Of a DNA stretch of 35,356 nt, positions 1 to 6,802 are shown one piece after another (the first letter of the stretch is position 1; each line of letters starts with the position of its first letter). A program made the position numbers and the translations under genes. This stretch comes from a virus. The notes beneath the pieces are model-generated. The model searched no databases. It saw only the letters and a list, made by a program, of their open reading frames with translations, and had not been told where the DNA came from. The stretch lies in the IMG/VR virus record IMGVR_UViG_3300037502_001447, positions 1 through 35,356 of that record. One strand, given 5' to 3'.

Positions 1-1477
1 ACGGGTTTGCCCGCCGCCATGCGTCCACCATCTTGCGGCTCTCGCTCTCGGGCAGCACGATGCCGTAGATGCGGCCCATCGCACTGAACGCGCCCACACC
101 TCCGGCGAACCCGCAAGCTAACTCCTGAACTTTTCCGACCTGGCGCTGGTCCTTGGTGACGTCCTCGACCGCGCAATGGAACGTCGCGGCCGCGTTGACC
201 TTGTAGACGTCGGCGCCGTTGCGGAACAGGTCGAGCTTGGCATCGCCCGCAGGACCGCTGCACCATGGCGTGACGCGCGCTTCAATGGACGACCAGTCGG
301 CCACGACGAAGGACTTGCCCTTGTCGGGGATCAGCGCCGGGCGCAACATACCCTTGAGCACGTCGGTGACACGCTTGCCGTAGCGCGGCACGATGGCGTG
401 ACGGCGCACCATGGCCTGACGGACTAATTCAGGTTCCTCCGCGCATCTCCGGGGGAAGTTATGGACCTGGAGGCCATAGCTCGAAGCTCGTCCAGTTGCT
501 GCACCGCCAGAAAATACAAACGCACCCCGGACGCGATGGTCTTGATCATCTGCAAGCGCTGCGGCTCGGCTGAACTTCGCCACGGACGATGCCCACACAT
601 CGTCCGCGCACTGCACCACCTCACGGACTTCCGGTGAGATTTCATCATGGTCCTCCATTGCCAGCAGGTTCGCCCGCACGGCCTTGTCGATGCTAACCTT
701 TGCCTCGCCGTCTTTCCAGACCGTCATCAGCTTGCGGGCTTCCGGCCCGACACGATCATAAACCCATTCCCTCATGCGCGGCGAGCGGATGCTGCTCAAG
801 CCGGTGATGTCCTGAAAGGTGCTCTCAATCTCCTCCAACTCGGCCGCCGCGTAGGTGATGGCGGCTTCGGCCAGCGGCACGTCGAGCTTGACGCCACGGT
901 CGTTGATGCGCTCGTTAACGTGATAGTCGGCCAGTTCCTCATCCGTCAGGTCACGCATGGCCTTGGAGACGGCCCGCATGGCGCGCACGTCGGCCTCACA
1001 ATAGGCAATCATCTCGGCCATCAGGTCGGCGTCCTCGCGGAACTGCCCGTTGGCCTGCGGCACGGACAGCGCGCGGATCAACGCGGCACCGCGATGGTCC
1101 TTCTTCATGCTGGCGCCTGCGAAGCGGCCGACGTCCTCCAGGCTGCCCGGCGCGCAGTTGGCGCGGGCTTGTGTTGCGGTGCAATAGAATTGCTCCAGCG
1201 CAGGCTCCGGCACGCCGAAGTCAGGACAGATGACGTACCAGAACAGCAGCCGCTCAAAGGCGGCGTTGTGCGCCCTGATCTGTGCACCAGAAAGAATTGC
1301 CTCCAAAACTTTCTGTGGAAATACTTGACGTGGCGTCCACGTCACCACGTCTTCGTCATCGAAGGCGTAGGACATGCACAGCACCTCAGTGCTGGGGTCC
1401 TGCATGTAGTTATAGACGCCACGGCTCGGCAGATCGCAGCGGCTGCGCGTCTCAAAATCGCACCAGAGTATGGTCAT
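1..1477 (-). CDS. DNA polymerase I family (family A), N-terminal 492 residues, cut by the window edge
   Basis: This is the replicative polymerase of the phage, with a 3'-5' proofreading domain followed by the polymerase domain. I translated it by hand from the ATG at 1477. Exonuclease motifs are visible: Exo I D7-F-E9 (CDFET), Exo II around HNAAFE (70-75), and Exo III Y159-x3-D163 (AYCEADV). In the polymerase part, the TGRxSS-type motif is at 328-333 (ATGRASSYGLQVHNFPR), motif A is VVADWSSIEAR with D394, and a motif B-like segment (RQVGKVQELACGFAGG) lies at 445-460. The frame is open to position 1, so motif C and the C-terminus lie outside the window. There is no 5'-3' exonuclease domain, as is usual for phage PolA. 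It follows the SSB-like gene by 42 nt. No Shine-Dalgarno sequence precedes the ATG, and a strong hairpin occupies that position. Identification is very secure. Confidence 0.95.
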   Translation of the reverse strand, partial: MTILWCDFETRSRCDLPSRGVYNYMQDPSTEVLCMSYAFDDEDVVTWTPRQVFPQKVLEAILSGAQIRAHNAAFERLLFWYVICPDFGVPEPALEQFYCTATQARANCAPGSLEDVGRFAGASMKKDHRGAALIRALSVPQANGQFREDADLMAEMIAYCEADVRAMRAVSKAMRDLTDEELADYHVNERINDRGVKLDVPLAEAAITYAAAELEEIESTFQDITGLSSIRSPRMREWVYDRVGPEARKLMTVWKDGEAKVSIDKAVRANLLAMEDHDEISPEVREVVQCADDVWASSVAKFSRAAALADDQDHRVRGAFVFSGGAATGRASSYGLQVHNFPRRCAEEPELVRQAMVRRHAIVPRYGKRVTDVLKGMLRPALIPDKGKSFVVADWSSIEARVTPWCSGPAGDAKLDLFRNGADVYKVNAAATFHCAVEDVTKDQRQVGKVQELACGFAGGVGAFSAMGRIYGIVLPESESRKMVDAWRRANP

Positions 1478-1486
1478 GAAATGGTC

Positions 1487-1512
1487 GGGGGGCAGGCTAG
1501 CGCCCGCCCCCC
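1487..1512 (-). promoter_or_regulatory. Strong hairpin just upstream of the polymerase start codon
   Basis: Arms 1487-1497 and 1502-1512 pair over 11 bp (ten Watson-Crick pairs plus one G-U on the minus-strand RNA) around a 4-nt loop, and the stem is almost all G-C. On the minus strand the hairpin ends 9 nt before the polymerase ATG and there is no T-run after it. It occupies the place where a ribosome binding site would be. It could reduce translation of the polymerase relative to the upstream SSB-like gene, or protect the RNA. It does not look like a standard intrinsic terminator. Confidence 0.6.
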
Positions 1513-1519
1513 TCGCCCG

Positions 1520-2158
1520 TTAGGCGCTGCGACGGCGGCGGGTGGGCGTTTCCACCGGCGCTTCGCTCACGGACTGATCGTCGGCCTGCCCGTCAAGACC
1601 GACCCAAGAAACGATCTCAAAGATAGGCGTATAGATGCGGCCGTAGGACTTGTGAGTGTAGTGCTCCTTCTTGAGACGCACAACAGCCACGGGCTTCGTC
1701 TGGTCCTTCTCGACCTGCGCGGCGATGTCAAGGGCCAGCTTCTGAACGGCGCGCTTGCCGCCCACGGACGTGACGTTGTAGGTCACCTCCAGCCCCTTGT
1801 CCTCGCCGCTCATGCACTTGAGGCTCATGCCGACCTGCAGTTCCCAGCCACGCTTGGCGCCGGGCGGCGGCACGTCCATCTCCGGCAGCGGGTCAGCCAC
1901 CGGCACCATCTTCTCGCCAAGCACGTCGCCCTCACCCCACGCAATGTAGCCGTGGACGAAGCTGAACGGGTTCACCGCCCAAGTGCTGTCCTCCTCGATC
2001 TCCGTCTGGTCAGCGCCGAACACCCAGTGCCCGGTCTTGTCCATCTTGAGGATCGCCATGCCAGTGCCACCGACCTCATGCTCCAGAGAGCGCAAGGCGG
2101 TCGAGAGGTTCTGGACGGAGGGGAGCTTGGCGTTGCCAAAAGTCACGATGTCGTTCAT
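1520..2158 (-). CDS. Probable ssDNA-binding protein of the phage replication module (by position)
   Basis: A 212-residue protein. I chose the ATG at 2158 (MNDIVTFGN) because AGAAAGGA sits 7 nt upstream; the longer reading frame would run into the preceding nuclease gene. I see no signature motif strong enough to name the fold. The middle is rich in beta-type sequence (KPVAVVRLKKEHYTHKSYG, then YTPIFEIVSW near 160-187), compatible with an OB fold. In related replication modules the gene between DUF2800 and PolA is an ssDNA-binding protein (DUF2815 type), and this gene holds exactly that place, 13 nt after DUF2800 and 42 nt before PolA. The C-terminus is basic (TPTRRRRSA), unlike the acidic tail of bacterial SSB. 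The function is inferred from synteny. Confidence 0.6.
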   Translation of the reverse strand: MNDIVTFGNAKLPSVQNLSTALRSLEHEVGGTGMAILKMDKTGHWVFGADQTEIEEDSTWAVNPFSFVHGYIAWGEGDVLGEKMVPVADPLPEMDVPPPGAKRGWELQVGMSLKCMSGEDKGLEVTYNVTSVGGKRAVQKLALDIAAQVEKDQTKPVAVVRLKKEHYTHKSYGRIYTPIFEIVSWVGLDGQADDQSVSEAPVETPTRRRRSA

Positions 2159-2171
2159 TGTATTGTCCTTT

Positions 2172-3296
2172 CTAGACAAGTTTACCAAGAGCGGCAGACA
2201 GTTGCTTGCCGATCTGCAACACGGCGGGGCGCGGGTCATCCGCACTTGCCAACGTGTTACCCGATGAGACGGAGGTGATGAGGCCTTCCGGCATGTCGAT
2301 CTTGCGCTTCTTCAGCACCTTCTCGACCTGCGCCGGCGACTTCAACTCCGTCAATTCCTCTGCACTACAGCCTGCTTCGCGCAGCGCTGTCAAGGCCGCA
2401 GCCTCGTCCGTCCACTGACGGGTGGCCCGCTTGGCGACCAGCTTGTAGCCCGGCACGTCCACGCCGTTCTCCAGCAGCGTCTGCGCCATCTCCTTGGCGT
2501 CCCTGATCCAGCCCTCCAGCACGTCGATCTTGTCGAGCGCGTCAGCCAAGTCATCGACGTTCACCGTCTTGAGTGCCGCGCGGTCGGCACGCGCAACGGC
2601 GCCCGTAACCAGTGGGCACACCGTCTTGGCGGCGCACCAGCGGCAGTGGTCGCCGGTCCGCAGCGGCGCGTCCGGCTGCTCGGCGGCGCGCACGGCGAGG
2701 ACCAGATCGGCCTCGAAGCGACGCACGCGGTCGAGATCGGTCGTCCACTTCTTCACGAACGGCGGCTGAACGATGTAGACATCAATCGCCGCAGTGTCCC
2801 TGAACGCCCAAGACGTTGACGCCGTGTGTAGGGCGGCGGCAATATAGAAGAGCGCCTGCGGGTTTTCTTCGGCTTCGACAGCCACGCCGTCACCAAACTT
2901 CCAGTCCACCAGAATGCCTCGGTCACCAATACGACCAACCAAATCGGCGGAACCAAAAACCCCAGGGAGTACGTTGCCAAAACCAACAACCTTCTCGACC
3001 TCATATTCCATCACCTTGTCGGGGTCGATCTCGTCCAGCGCAGCAAGCGCAGGGAGCAGCTTCCGCTCCATCAGGTCACCCGTCAACTCAACGCCGTTGT
3101 ACTCGGTACCAAGGAAGTCTTCCGGCGCCTTGCCCGTCTCCAGCACGGCCGCGATGACGTGGTGCAGCAGCGTACCTTCGTCGGCGTACTTGCTGGAGGG
3201 CTTGGGCGGCATCTTCTGCACCAGCGCAACACTGCCCGGGCAATTGATGACCCTCTTTGCCGTTGATCCGCCTACGATATTTGAGTGTGCTGCCAT
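2172..3296 (-). CDS. DUF2800 protein, Cas4/RecB-like PD-(D/E)XK nuclease with Fe-S cysteines
   Basis: A 374-residue nuclease of the DUF2800 family, predicted to cut or resect DNA during replication and recombination. Catalytic residues of the RecB-like fold appear intact: H45-H46 (GTLLHHVIA), D118 (FGSADLVG) and D131-x-K133 (ILVDWKFG), with a Q at 147 in the following helix (ENPQALFY). One cysteine near the N-terminus (C19, INCPGS) and a C-terminal cluster (C218, C221, C227 in HCRWCAAKTVCP) reproduce the four-cysteine Fe-S arrangement of Cas4 and AddB. The C-terminal third is a helical extension. Start ATG 3296 has AGGAG 7 nt upstream. It heads the leftward operon with the SSB-like protein and polymerase, and is transcribed from a promoter back-to-back with that of the VRR-NUC gene. 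Confidence 0.9.
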   Translation of the reverse strand: MAAHSNIVGGSTAKRVINCPGSVALVQKMPPKPSSKYADEGTLLHHVIAAVLETGKAPEDFLGTEYNGVELTGDLMERKLLPALAALDEIDPDKVMEYEVEKVVGFGNVLPGVFGSADLVGRIGDRGILVDWKFGDGVAVEAEENPQALFYIAAALHTASTSWAFRDTAAIDVYIVQPPFVKKWTTDLDRVRRFEADLVLAVRAAEQPDAPLRTGDHCRWCAAKTVCPLVTGAVARADRAALKTVNVDDLADALDKIDVLEGWIRDAKEMAQTLLENGVDVPGYKLVAKRATRQWTDEAAALTALREAGCSAEELTELKSPAQVEKVLKKRKIDMPEGLITSVSSGNTLASADDPRPAVLQIGKQLSAALGKLV

Positions 3297-3319
3297 GTCG
3301 TCTCCTGTGATTTGTTCTC

Positions 3320-3348
3320 TTGCTACAGATTTCTTGTTGACCTGTCAA
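3320..3348 (-). promoter_or_regulatory. Leftward promoter for the DUF2800-SSB-polymerase operon
   Basis: On the minus strand TTGACA (3343-3348) is followed by a 17-nt spacer and TAGCAA (3320-3325). The -35 element is perfect and the -10 is moderate. The start codon is 24 nt further on. The -35 forms the right half of TTGAC-CT-GTCAA, whose left half is the -35 of the rightward promoter. Confidence 0.55.
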
Positions 3349-3365
3349 GCGATGTTTGTTAGAGG
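3337..3365 (+). promoter_or_regulatory. Rightward promoter for the VRR-NUC/methyltransferase/helicase operon
   Basis: TTGACC (3337-3342), a 17-nt spacer and TAGAGG (3360-3365). The -10 is poor and coincides with the ribosome binding site of the ATG at 3372, so a transcript from it would be leaderless or nearly so. The block ATTTCTTGTTGAC around the -35 recurs exactly in the divergent promoter at 31741-31870, which supports a regulatory role. Confidence 0.4.
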
Positions 3366-3371
3366 ATGACC

Positions 3372-3686
3372 ATGGGCGGCGAAAGTCACATCGAGAAGTA
3401 TTTCGTCTGGACGGTCGAGCGCATGGGCGGGACGGCTTACAAGTTCCGTTCACCCAACCACCGCGGCGTTGCCGACCGCATCGCCTGTCTGCCTGACGGA
3501 TCGGTGTGGTTCGTGGAACTCAAGGCGCCCGGCGGGCGGCTGGCACCGCTCCAGAAGCTGTTCGCGGCCCGCATGAAGGAACTCGGACAAAACTACACGG
3601 TATTATGGTCAAAGACGGAGATAGATGAATGGCGGCGTACTATAACGAGTTCGACCCCTACGCAGCCCAATGGCTGCGAAACCTGA
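3372..3686 (+). CDS. VRR-NUC domain nuclease
   Basis: A 104-residue single-domain nuclease of the VRR-NUC family (PD-(D/E)XK superfamily), which in phages acts on replication or recombination intermediates. Visible residues: an N-terminal SHIEKYFV helix, D35 in RGVADRIA, E49-x-K51 in WFVELKAPGG, and the following Q61 helix (LAPLQKLFAARM). This is the full length for phage members. I chose ATG 3372 over ATG 3366 because AGAGG then lies 6 nt upstream; with 3366 the two would overlap. It is the first gene of the rightward early operon, and its last 58 nt overlap the methyltransferase start. In comparable phages it sits next to the SNF2 helicase, as here. Confidence 0.9.
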   Translation: MGGESHIEKYFVWTVERMGGTAYKFRSPNHRGVADRIACLPDGSVWFVELKAPGGRLAPLQKLFAARMKELGQNYTVLWSKTEIDEWRRTITSSTPTQPNGCET

Positions 3687-4702
3687 TCGACAGTAAACTG
3701 ATAGCGGAAGGTGATGTAGATGACAGATCAATTCGGGACGTGGCTCCTGGCGACCTCAAGGGTTACACGCAGTGCCACTTCTTCGCGGGGGTCGGCGTCT
3801 GGTCCTACGCCCTCCGGCTCGCCGGATGGCCTGACGACCGCGCCGTCTGGACCGGCTCCTGCCCCTGCCAGCCGTTCTCCGCAGCGGGCAAGGGCAAGGG
3901 CTTTGAAGACGAGCGTCACCTCTGGCCTGAGTTCCATCGGCTCATCGCCGAGTGCCGCCCTCCAGTCGTGTTTGGAGAACAGGTTGCGAGCAAGGACGGC
4001 CTCCAGTGGCTCGACACTGTATGCGCTGACATGGAAGCATCGGGCTACGCCATTGGGGCGGCTGATCTGTGCGCTGCGGGCGTCGGCGCCCCGCACATCC
4101 GCCAGCGCCTCTGGTTTGTTGGAGAGCGGCTGGCCGACACCTCACGCACGGTCGAATGCGGGCGGAGAGTACAAAGACCCCGAGAAAGCCATAGCGCGGT
4201 TCTTGAACAAGGACCGGAACAACGATCTGAACGAGGCAGTGTTTCTAGCGACATGGCCAACGCCAGTGGTGAACGACGCGACGGGCAGCAAGTACGCATA
4301 CAGTCAAGGGAACAAGGACAAGCCGGTGTTGAAATTGCCGGGCACGGCGGACTTGACGGGCTGGAACACGCCCGCAGCCTCGGACGGGAACGGGGGCAAG
4401 CGACCGCACCCGGACACGACGATGACGGGCCAGCACCCGGAGGGCAGGAAGGTGAACATGGGTCTGGCCTCGCAGGTTCACATCGGCTTCATCAAGACGG
4501 AACCCACCCGACTAACGGCCACTGGCGAGATGCTGACTGGCTCTTCTGCCGGGATGGAAAGTGGCGGCCAGTTGAACCCGGCACATTCCCGCTGGCTCAT
4601 GGGGCTCCCGCCCGAGTGGGACGCCTGCGCGCCTACGGCAACGCCATCGTCCCGCAAGCAGCGGCCGAAGTGATTGGAGCCTATCTTGACGCTCGCCCTT
4701 AG
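3629..4702 (+). CDS. C5 cytosine-specific DNA methyltransferase
   Basis: A 357-residue DNA (cytosine-5) methyltransferase, likely protecting phage DNA from host restriction. Motif I is FFAGVGVW (51-58), motif IV is GSCPCQPFS with catalytic C80, motif VI is FGEQV (115-119), motif VIII is RQRLWFVG (158-165), and motif X is YGNAIVPQ near 335-342. Between 166 and about 300 the sequence is an odd G/R/E/Q/H-rich linker with LADTSR, MANASG and LEHARS repeats, where a target-recognition domain would be expected. The same DNA reads as a better-composed protein in the +1 frame (see 3720-4673). Start ATG 3629 has GGAG 8 nt upstream and overlaps the VRR-NUC gene. All core catalytic motifs are present, so activity is plausible. 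Confidence 0.9.
   Translation: MAAYYNEFDPYAAQWLRNLIDSKLIAEGDVDDRSIRDVAPGDLKGYTQCHFFAGVGVWSYALRLAGWPDDRAVWTGSCPCQPFSAAGKGKGFEDERHLWPEFHRLIAECRPPVVFGEQVASKDGLQWLDTVCADMEASGYAIGAADLCAAGVGAPHIRQRLWFVGERLADTSRTVECGRRVQRPRESHSAVLEQGPEQRSERGSVSSDMANASGERRDGQQVRIQSREQGQAGVEIAGHGGLDGLEHARSLGRERGQATAPGHDDDGPAPGGQEGEHGSGLAGSHRLHQDGTHPTNGHWRDADWLFCRDGKWRPVEPGTFPLAHGAPARVGRLRAYGNAIVPQAAAEVIGAYLDARP
3720..4673 (+). CDS. Long overlapping frame inside the methyltransferase gene, possibly a second protein
   Basis: A 317-codon open frame lies entirely inside the methyltransferase gene in a different frame. It starts at ATG 3720 with GGAAGG 8 nt upstream, a good ribosome binding site. Residues 1-135 are S/A/R/T-rich and look like the shifted reading of the methyltransferase core. 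Residues from about 140 on look like ordinary protein, with three repeats (GWPTPHARSN, TWPTPVVND, GWNTPAASD) and a C-terminus LNPAHSRWLMGLPPEWD that resembles C-terminal segments I recall from phage methylase-associated proteins. Similar overlapping frames seem common in phage methyltransferase loci, from memory. It could be a true dual-coded protein, the C-terminus of a frameshifted methyltransferase, or a conserved shadow. Confidence 0.45.
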   Translation: MTDQFGTWLLATSRVTRSATSSRGSASGPTPSGSPDGLTTAPSGPAPAPASRSPQRARARALKTSVTSGLSSIGSSPSAALQSCLENRLRARTASSGSTLYALTWKHRATPLGRLICALRASAPRTSASASGLLESGWPTPHARSNAGGEYKDPEKAIARFLNKDRNNDLNEAVFLATWPTPVVNDATGSKYAYSQGNKDKPVLKLPGTADLTGWNTPAASDGNGGKRPHPDTTMTGQHPEGRKVNMGLASQVHIGFIKTEPTRLTATGEMLTGSSAGMESGGQLNPAHSRWLMGLPPEWDACAPTATPSSRKQRPK

Positions 4703-6017
4703 ACCTTACCAAAACGACGCCGTCACGTTCCTCTACGAGCGCGACCGCGCCATGATCTTGGCCCCTGTGGGCGCGGGCAAGACGGCCATCACGCTCACGG
4801 CCATGGCCGAGACGCTGCGCGATGGCGCGGTCAAGCGGTGGCTGGTCGTAGCGCCCAAGCGCGTCTGCACAGACGTGTGGCCGGTCGAGCGTACCAAGTG
4901 GGCGGCGCACCTGACCATGTCCATCGCCGTCGGCAGCGCTGCCGATCGCCGCGCGGCCTTCGTCGCCGGAGGCGACATCGTCGTGTTCAACTACGACAAC
5001 CTCGACAAGCTGCCGGAACTCGACTTCGACGGCGTCGTCTTCGACGAACTGACCCGGCTCAAGAACCCGTCAGGCAAGCGGTTCAAAGCGCTCCTCAAGG
5101 TGCTGGACCGCTTCAAGATCCGCTGGGGCTTGACCGGCTCGTTCACGTCGAACGGCCTTGAGGACGTCTTCGGCCAGTGCAAAGTGATCGACGAGAAGCT
5201 GCTGGGCCGCACGAAGGGGGCCTTCATGCAACAGTATTTCGTCTGCATCAACCGCGACTTTGGCGAGTGGATGCCGCGTAAAGGAGCGCTGGAACAGGTG
5301 ATGACCCGCATCCGCCCTGCCACCTACGTGTTGGAACCCGGCGTCTATAAGGACAAGCTGCCGCCGTGCCATGTCGTCGAGATGCGCTGCGACATGCCCG
5401 ACCGCGAGCCATACGAGAAGATGAAGAGGGAGTTCATGTGGCAGGACATCACCGCCTTGTCGGCCGCTGCGGTCACGACTAAGCTCCAGCAGATGGCGGG
5501 CGGTTGGGTCTACGACAGCCAGACCGTCGCGTCCGACAGCCCCGGACAGTTCAAGACGGTCAAGGCCCCGCACTGGTTCTCGACGCACCGCTTCGACCTG
5601 CTCGACGAGGTGCTGGAGGGGAACCAGCGGGCGAACACCTTGATCGTCTACAACTTCATCGAGGAGTTGGCGGAACTGAAGCGCCGCTACCCCGGCACGC
5701 TGTGGACACTGGACGACGGCGCCGGTGTGGTTGAACGCTGGAACGCGGGCAAGATACCGCTGCTGGCCGTTCACCCTAAGTCGGCCGGTCACGGCCTGAA
5801 CCTCCAGCACGGCGGCAGCCATATGGTGTTCCTGTCGCTGCCGTGGTCGCTGGAACTGTATGAGCAGGTCGTCGGTCGTCTGCACCGCAGCGGGCAAGAG
5901 CATGACGTGTGGGTCTACGTCCTGCTGACCAACAAGACCATCGACGAGCGCATCTGGGCCGCGCTTGCCGACAAGCGGGCGATCTCAGACGTGGCCCTTG
6001 AGGAGCTAAAAGGATGA
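4686..6017 (+). CDS. SNF2-type DEAD/DEAH-like DNA helicase
   Basis: A 443-residue superfamily 2 helicase/translocase of the SNF2 group found in phage replication modules. The Q-like N-terminus LRPYQNDAV is followed by Walker A PVGAGKT (27-33), Walker B variant VVFDELTRLKN with D120-E121, motif III LTGSFTSN (149-156), and in the C-terminal RecA lobe NLQHGG and motif VI QVVGRLHRSGQEHD. Both lobes are complete. I chose TTG 4686 (MTLALRPYQ) because GGAG lies 6 nt before it; TTG 4674 is an alternative with a weaker site. The start overlaps the methyltransferase end by 17 nt. It likely works with the VRR-NUC protein on replication or recombination intermediates. Confidence 0.9.
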   Translation: MTLALRPYQNDAVTFLYERDRAMILAPVGAGKTAITLTAMAETLRDGAVKRWLVVAPKRVCTDVWPVERTKWAAHLTMSIAVGSAADRRAAFVAGGDIVVFNYDNLDKLPELDFDGVVFDELTRLKNPSGKRFKALLKVLDRFKIRWGLTGSFTSNGLEDVFGQCKVIDEKLLGRTKGAFMQQYFVCINRDFGEWMPRKGALEQVMTRIRPATYVLEPGVYKDKLPPCHVVEMRCDMPDREPYEKMKREFMWQDITALSAAAVTTKLQQMAGGWVYDSQTVASDSPGQFKTVKAPHWFSTHRFDLLDEVLEGNQRANTLIVYNFIEELAELKRRYPGTLWTLDDGAGVVERWNAGKIPLLAVHPKSAGHGLNLQHGGSHMVFLSLPWSLELYEQVVGRLHRSGQEHDVWVYVLLTNKTIDERIWAALADKRAISDVALEELKG

Positions 6018-6202
6018 AGAGTGCTTGGCACGACCTGAACGTGCTGCTGTCCATGCGGACGGAGGACCAGGTCAAGGCGATGCTGGACGAGGAGGTGAAG
6101 GTCCACAAGCGACCGACGTACCTCGTTCGTATCCATCAACGCTATACGACGCTGCGGGCGCAGCGGGAACGGAAGGAACTGTTGGAGAGGATCAATGACT
6201 GA
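6014..6202 (+). CDS. Small basic helical protein, unknown function
   Basis: A 62-residue protein that starts at an ATGA overlap with the helicase stop, with AAAAGG just upstream, so translation is coupled. The sequence is helical and charged (DQVKAMLDEEVKVHKRP, then LRAQRERKELLERIND), with no cysteines or membrane segment. I do not recognise a family. Its place suggests a small partner of the helicase; that is inference. Confidence 0.65.
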   Translation: MKSAWHDLNVLLSMRTEDQVKAMLDEEVKVHKRPTYLVRIHQRYTTLRAQRERKELLERIND

Positions 6203-6578
6203 ATACTTGGATAAATGGGACGGTGACATTATCCGCGCATTGCGGTTCCAAGATGAAGAGATTTGTGAATTGGCAGCCGACGAGATTGAGCGGCTGCGTG
6301 CAGAGATGAACGCGCGTGACCCCGTTGACGCGATGGATCGTGGCATGTCGCCGGTTGAGGCGGCTGTCTACCATGTGTGGGGCGAGCGTTGCTCTGACTT
6401 TGAGCCGGGCTGCACCACATGCAAGGCGTGGGCGGAGTTCGATAAGATCAAGCGGCGGCGTGCGGCGCTGGAGACGTTATCTAAATACAAAGCCAACGAG
6501 GATGACATGGACTGGTATGACACAGTGTTGGAAATGAATGTCATCGCCCGCGCCGCCCTCGCGCAGGGAGGTGAGTGA
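6195..6578 (+). CDS. Hypothetical protein, 127 residues
   Basis: It overlaps the previous gene by 8 nt and is followed by a TGATG junction. The N-terminal half is an acidic helix (ICELAADEIERLRAEM, 23-38), the kind of heptad pattern seen in short phage accessory proteins. A cysteine group (C66, C72, C75 within ERCSDFEPGCTTCKAW) could bind a metal but lacks a clear second pair. The C-terminal end is helical (VIARAALAQGGE). Family and function are unknown. Confidence 0.65.
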   Translation: MTEYLDKWDGDIIRALRFQDEEICELAADEIERLRAEMNARDPVDAMDRGMSPVEAAVYHVWGERCSDFEPGCTTCKAWAEFDKIKRRRAALETLSKYKANEDDMDWYDTVLEMNVIARAALAQGGE

Positions 6579-6802
6579 TGATCCGCATGGAACAGATACC
6601 CGACGAGGTGGTGGAGGCGGCTGCGAGGGCACTAGCCGATGACGCCAAATTAAACTGGGGTGACATTCCATACGCTCACAACGTGATGCGGAAAGAAGCC
6701 CGCGCAGCCATCGCAGCAGCTTTGAATGCGTGGCCGGGTGGCGGGCTGATAAAGTGGCCTGCAATATTCCTCCCCCTGCCGCAGAAAGAAGGTGACGCAT
6801 GA
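6578..6802 (+). CDS. Small phage accessory protein with EARAAIA motif (copy 1)
   Basis: A 74-residue protein. I chose ATG 6578, in a TGATG overlap, because GGGAGG lies 6 nt upstream; GTG 6575 and ATG 6587 are alternatives. The pattern IPDEVVEAAARALADD followed by RKEARAAIAAALNAW is widespread in short phage early proteins of unknown function. The C-terminal tail is proline-rich (FLPLPQKEGDA). It seems to be a paralogue of the next gene, which carries the same two helices. Confidence 0.65.
   Translation: MIRMEQIPDEVVEAAARALADDAKLNWGDIPYAHNVMRKEARAAIAAALNAWPGGGLIKWPAIFLPLPQKEGDA

Noticed and set aside
1487-1512. Reading the pre-polymerase hairpin as a transcription terminator
   Set aside because: No T-run follows and the polymerase needs this transcript, so regulation or stabilisation is more likely.
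647-2278. 543-codon plus-strand frame opposite the polymerase and SSB-like genes
   Set aside because: The minus strand encodes clear polymerase motifs; this frame has no motif and crosses two real genes.
5070-5903. 277-codon minus-strand frame opposite the helicase
   Set aside because: No motif, opposite to an intact SNF2 helicase.
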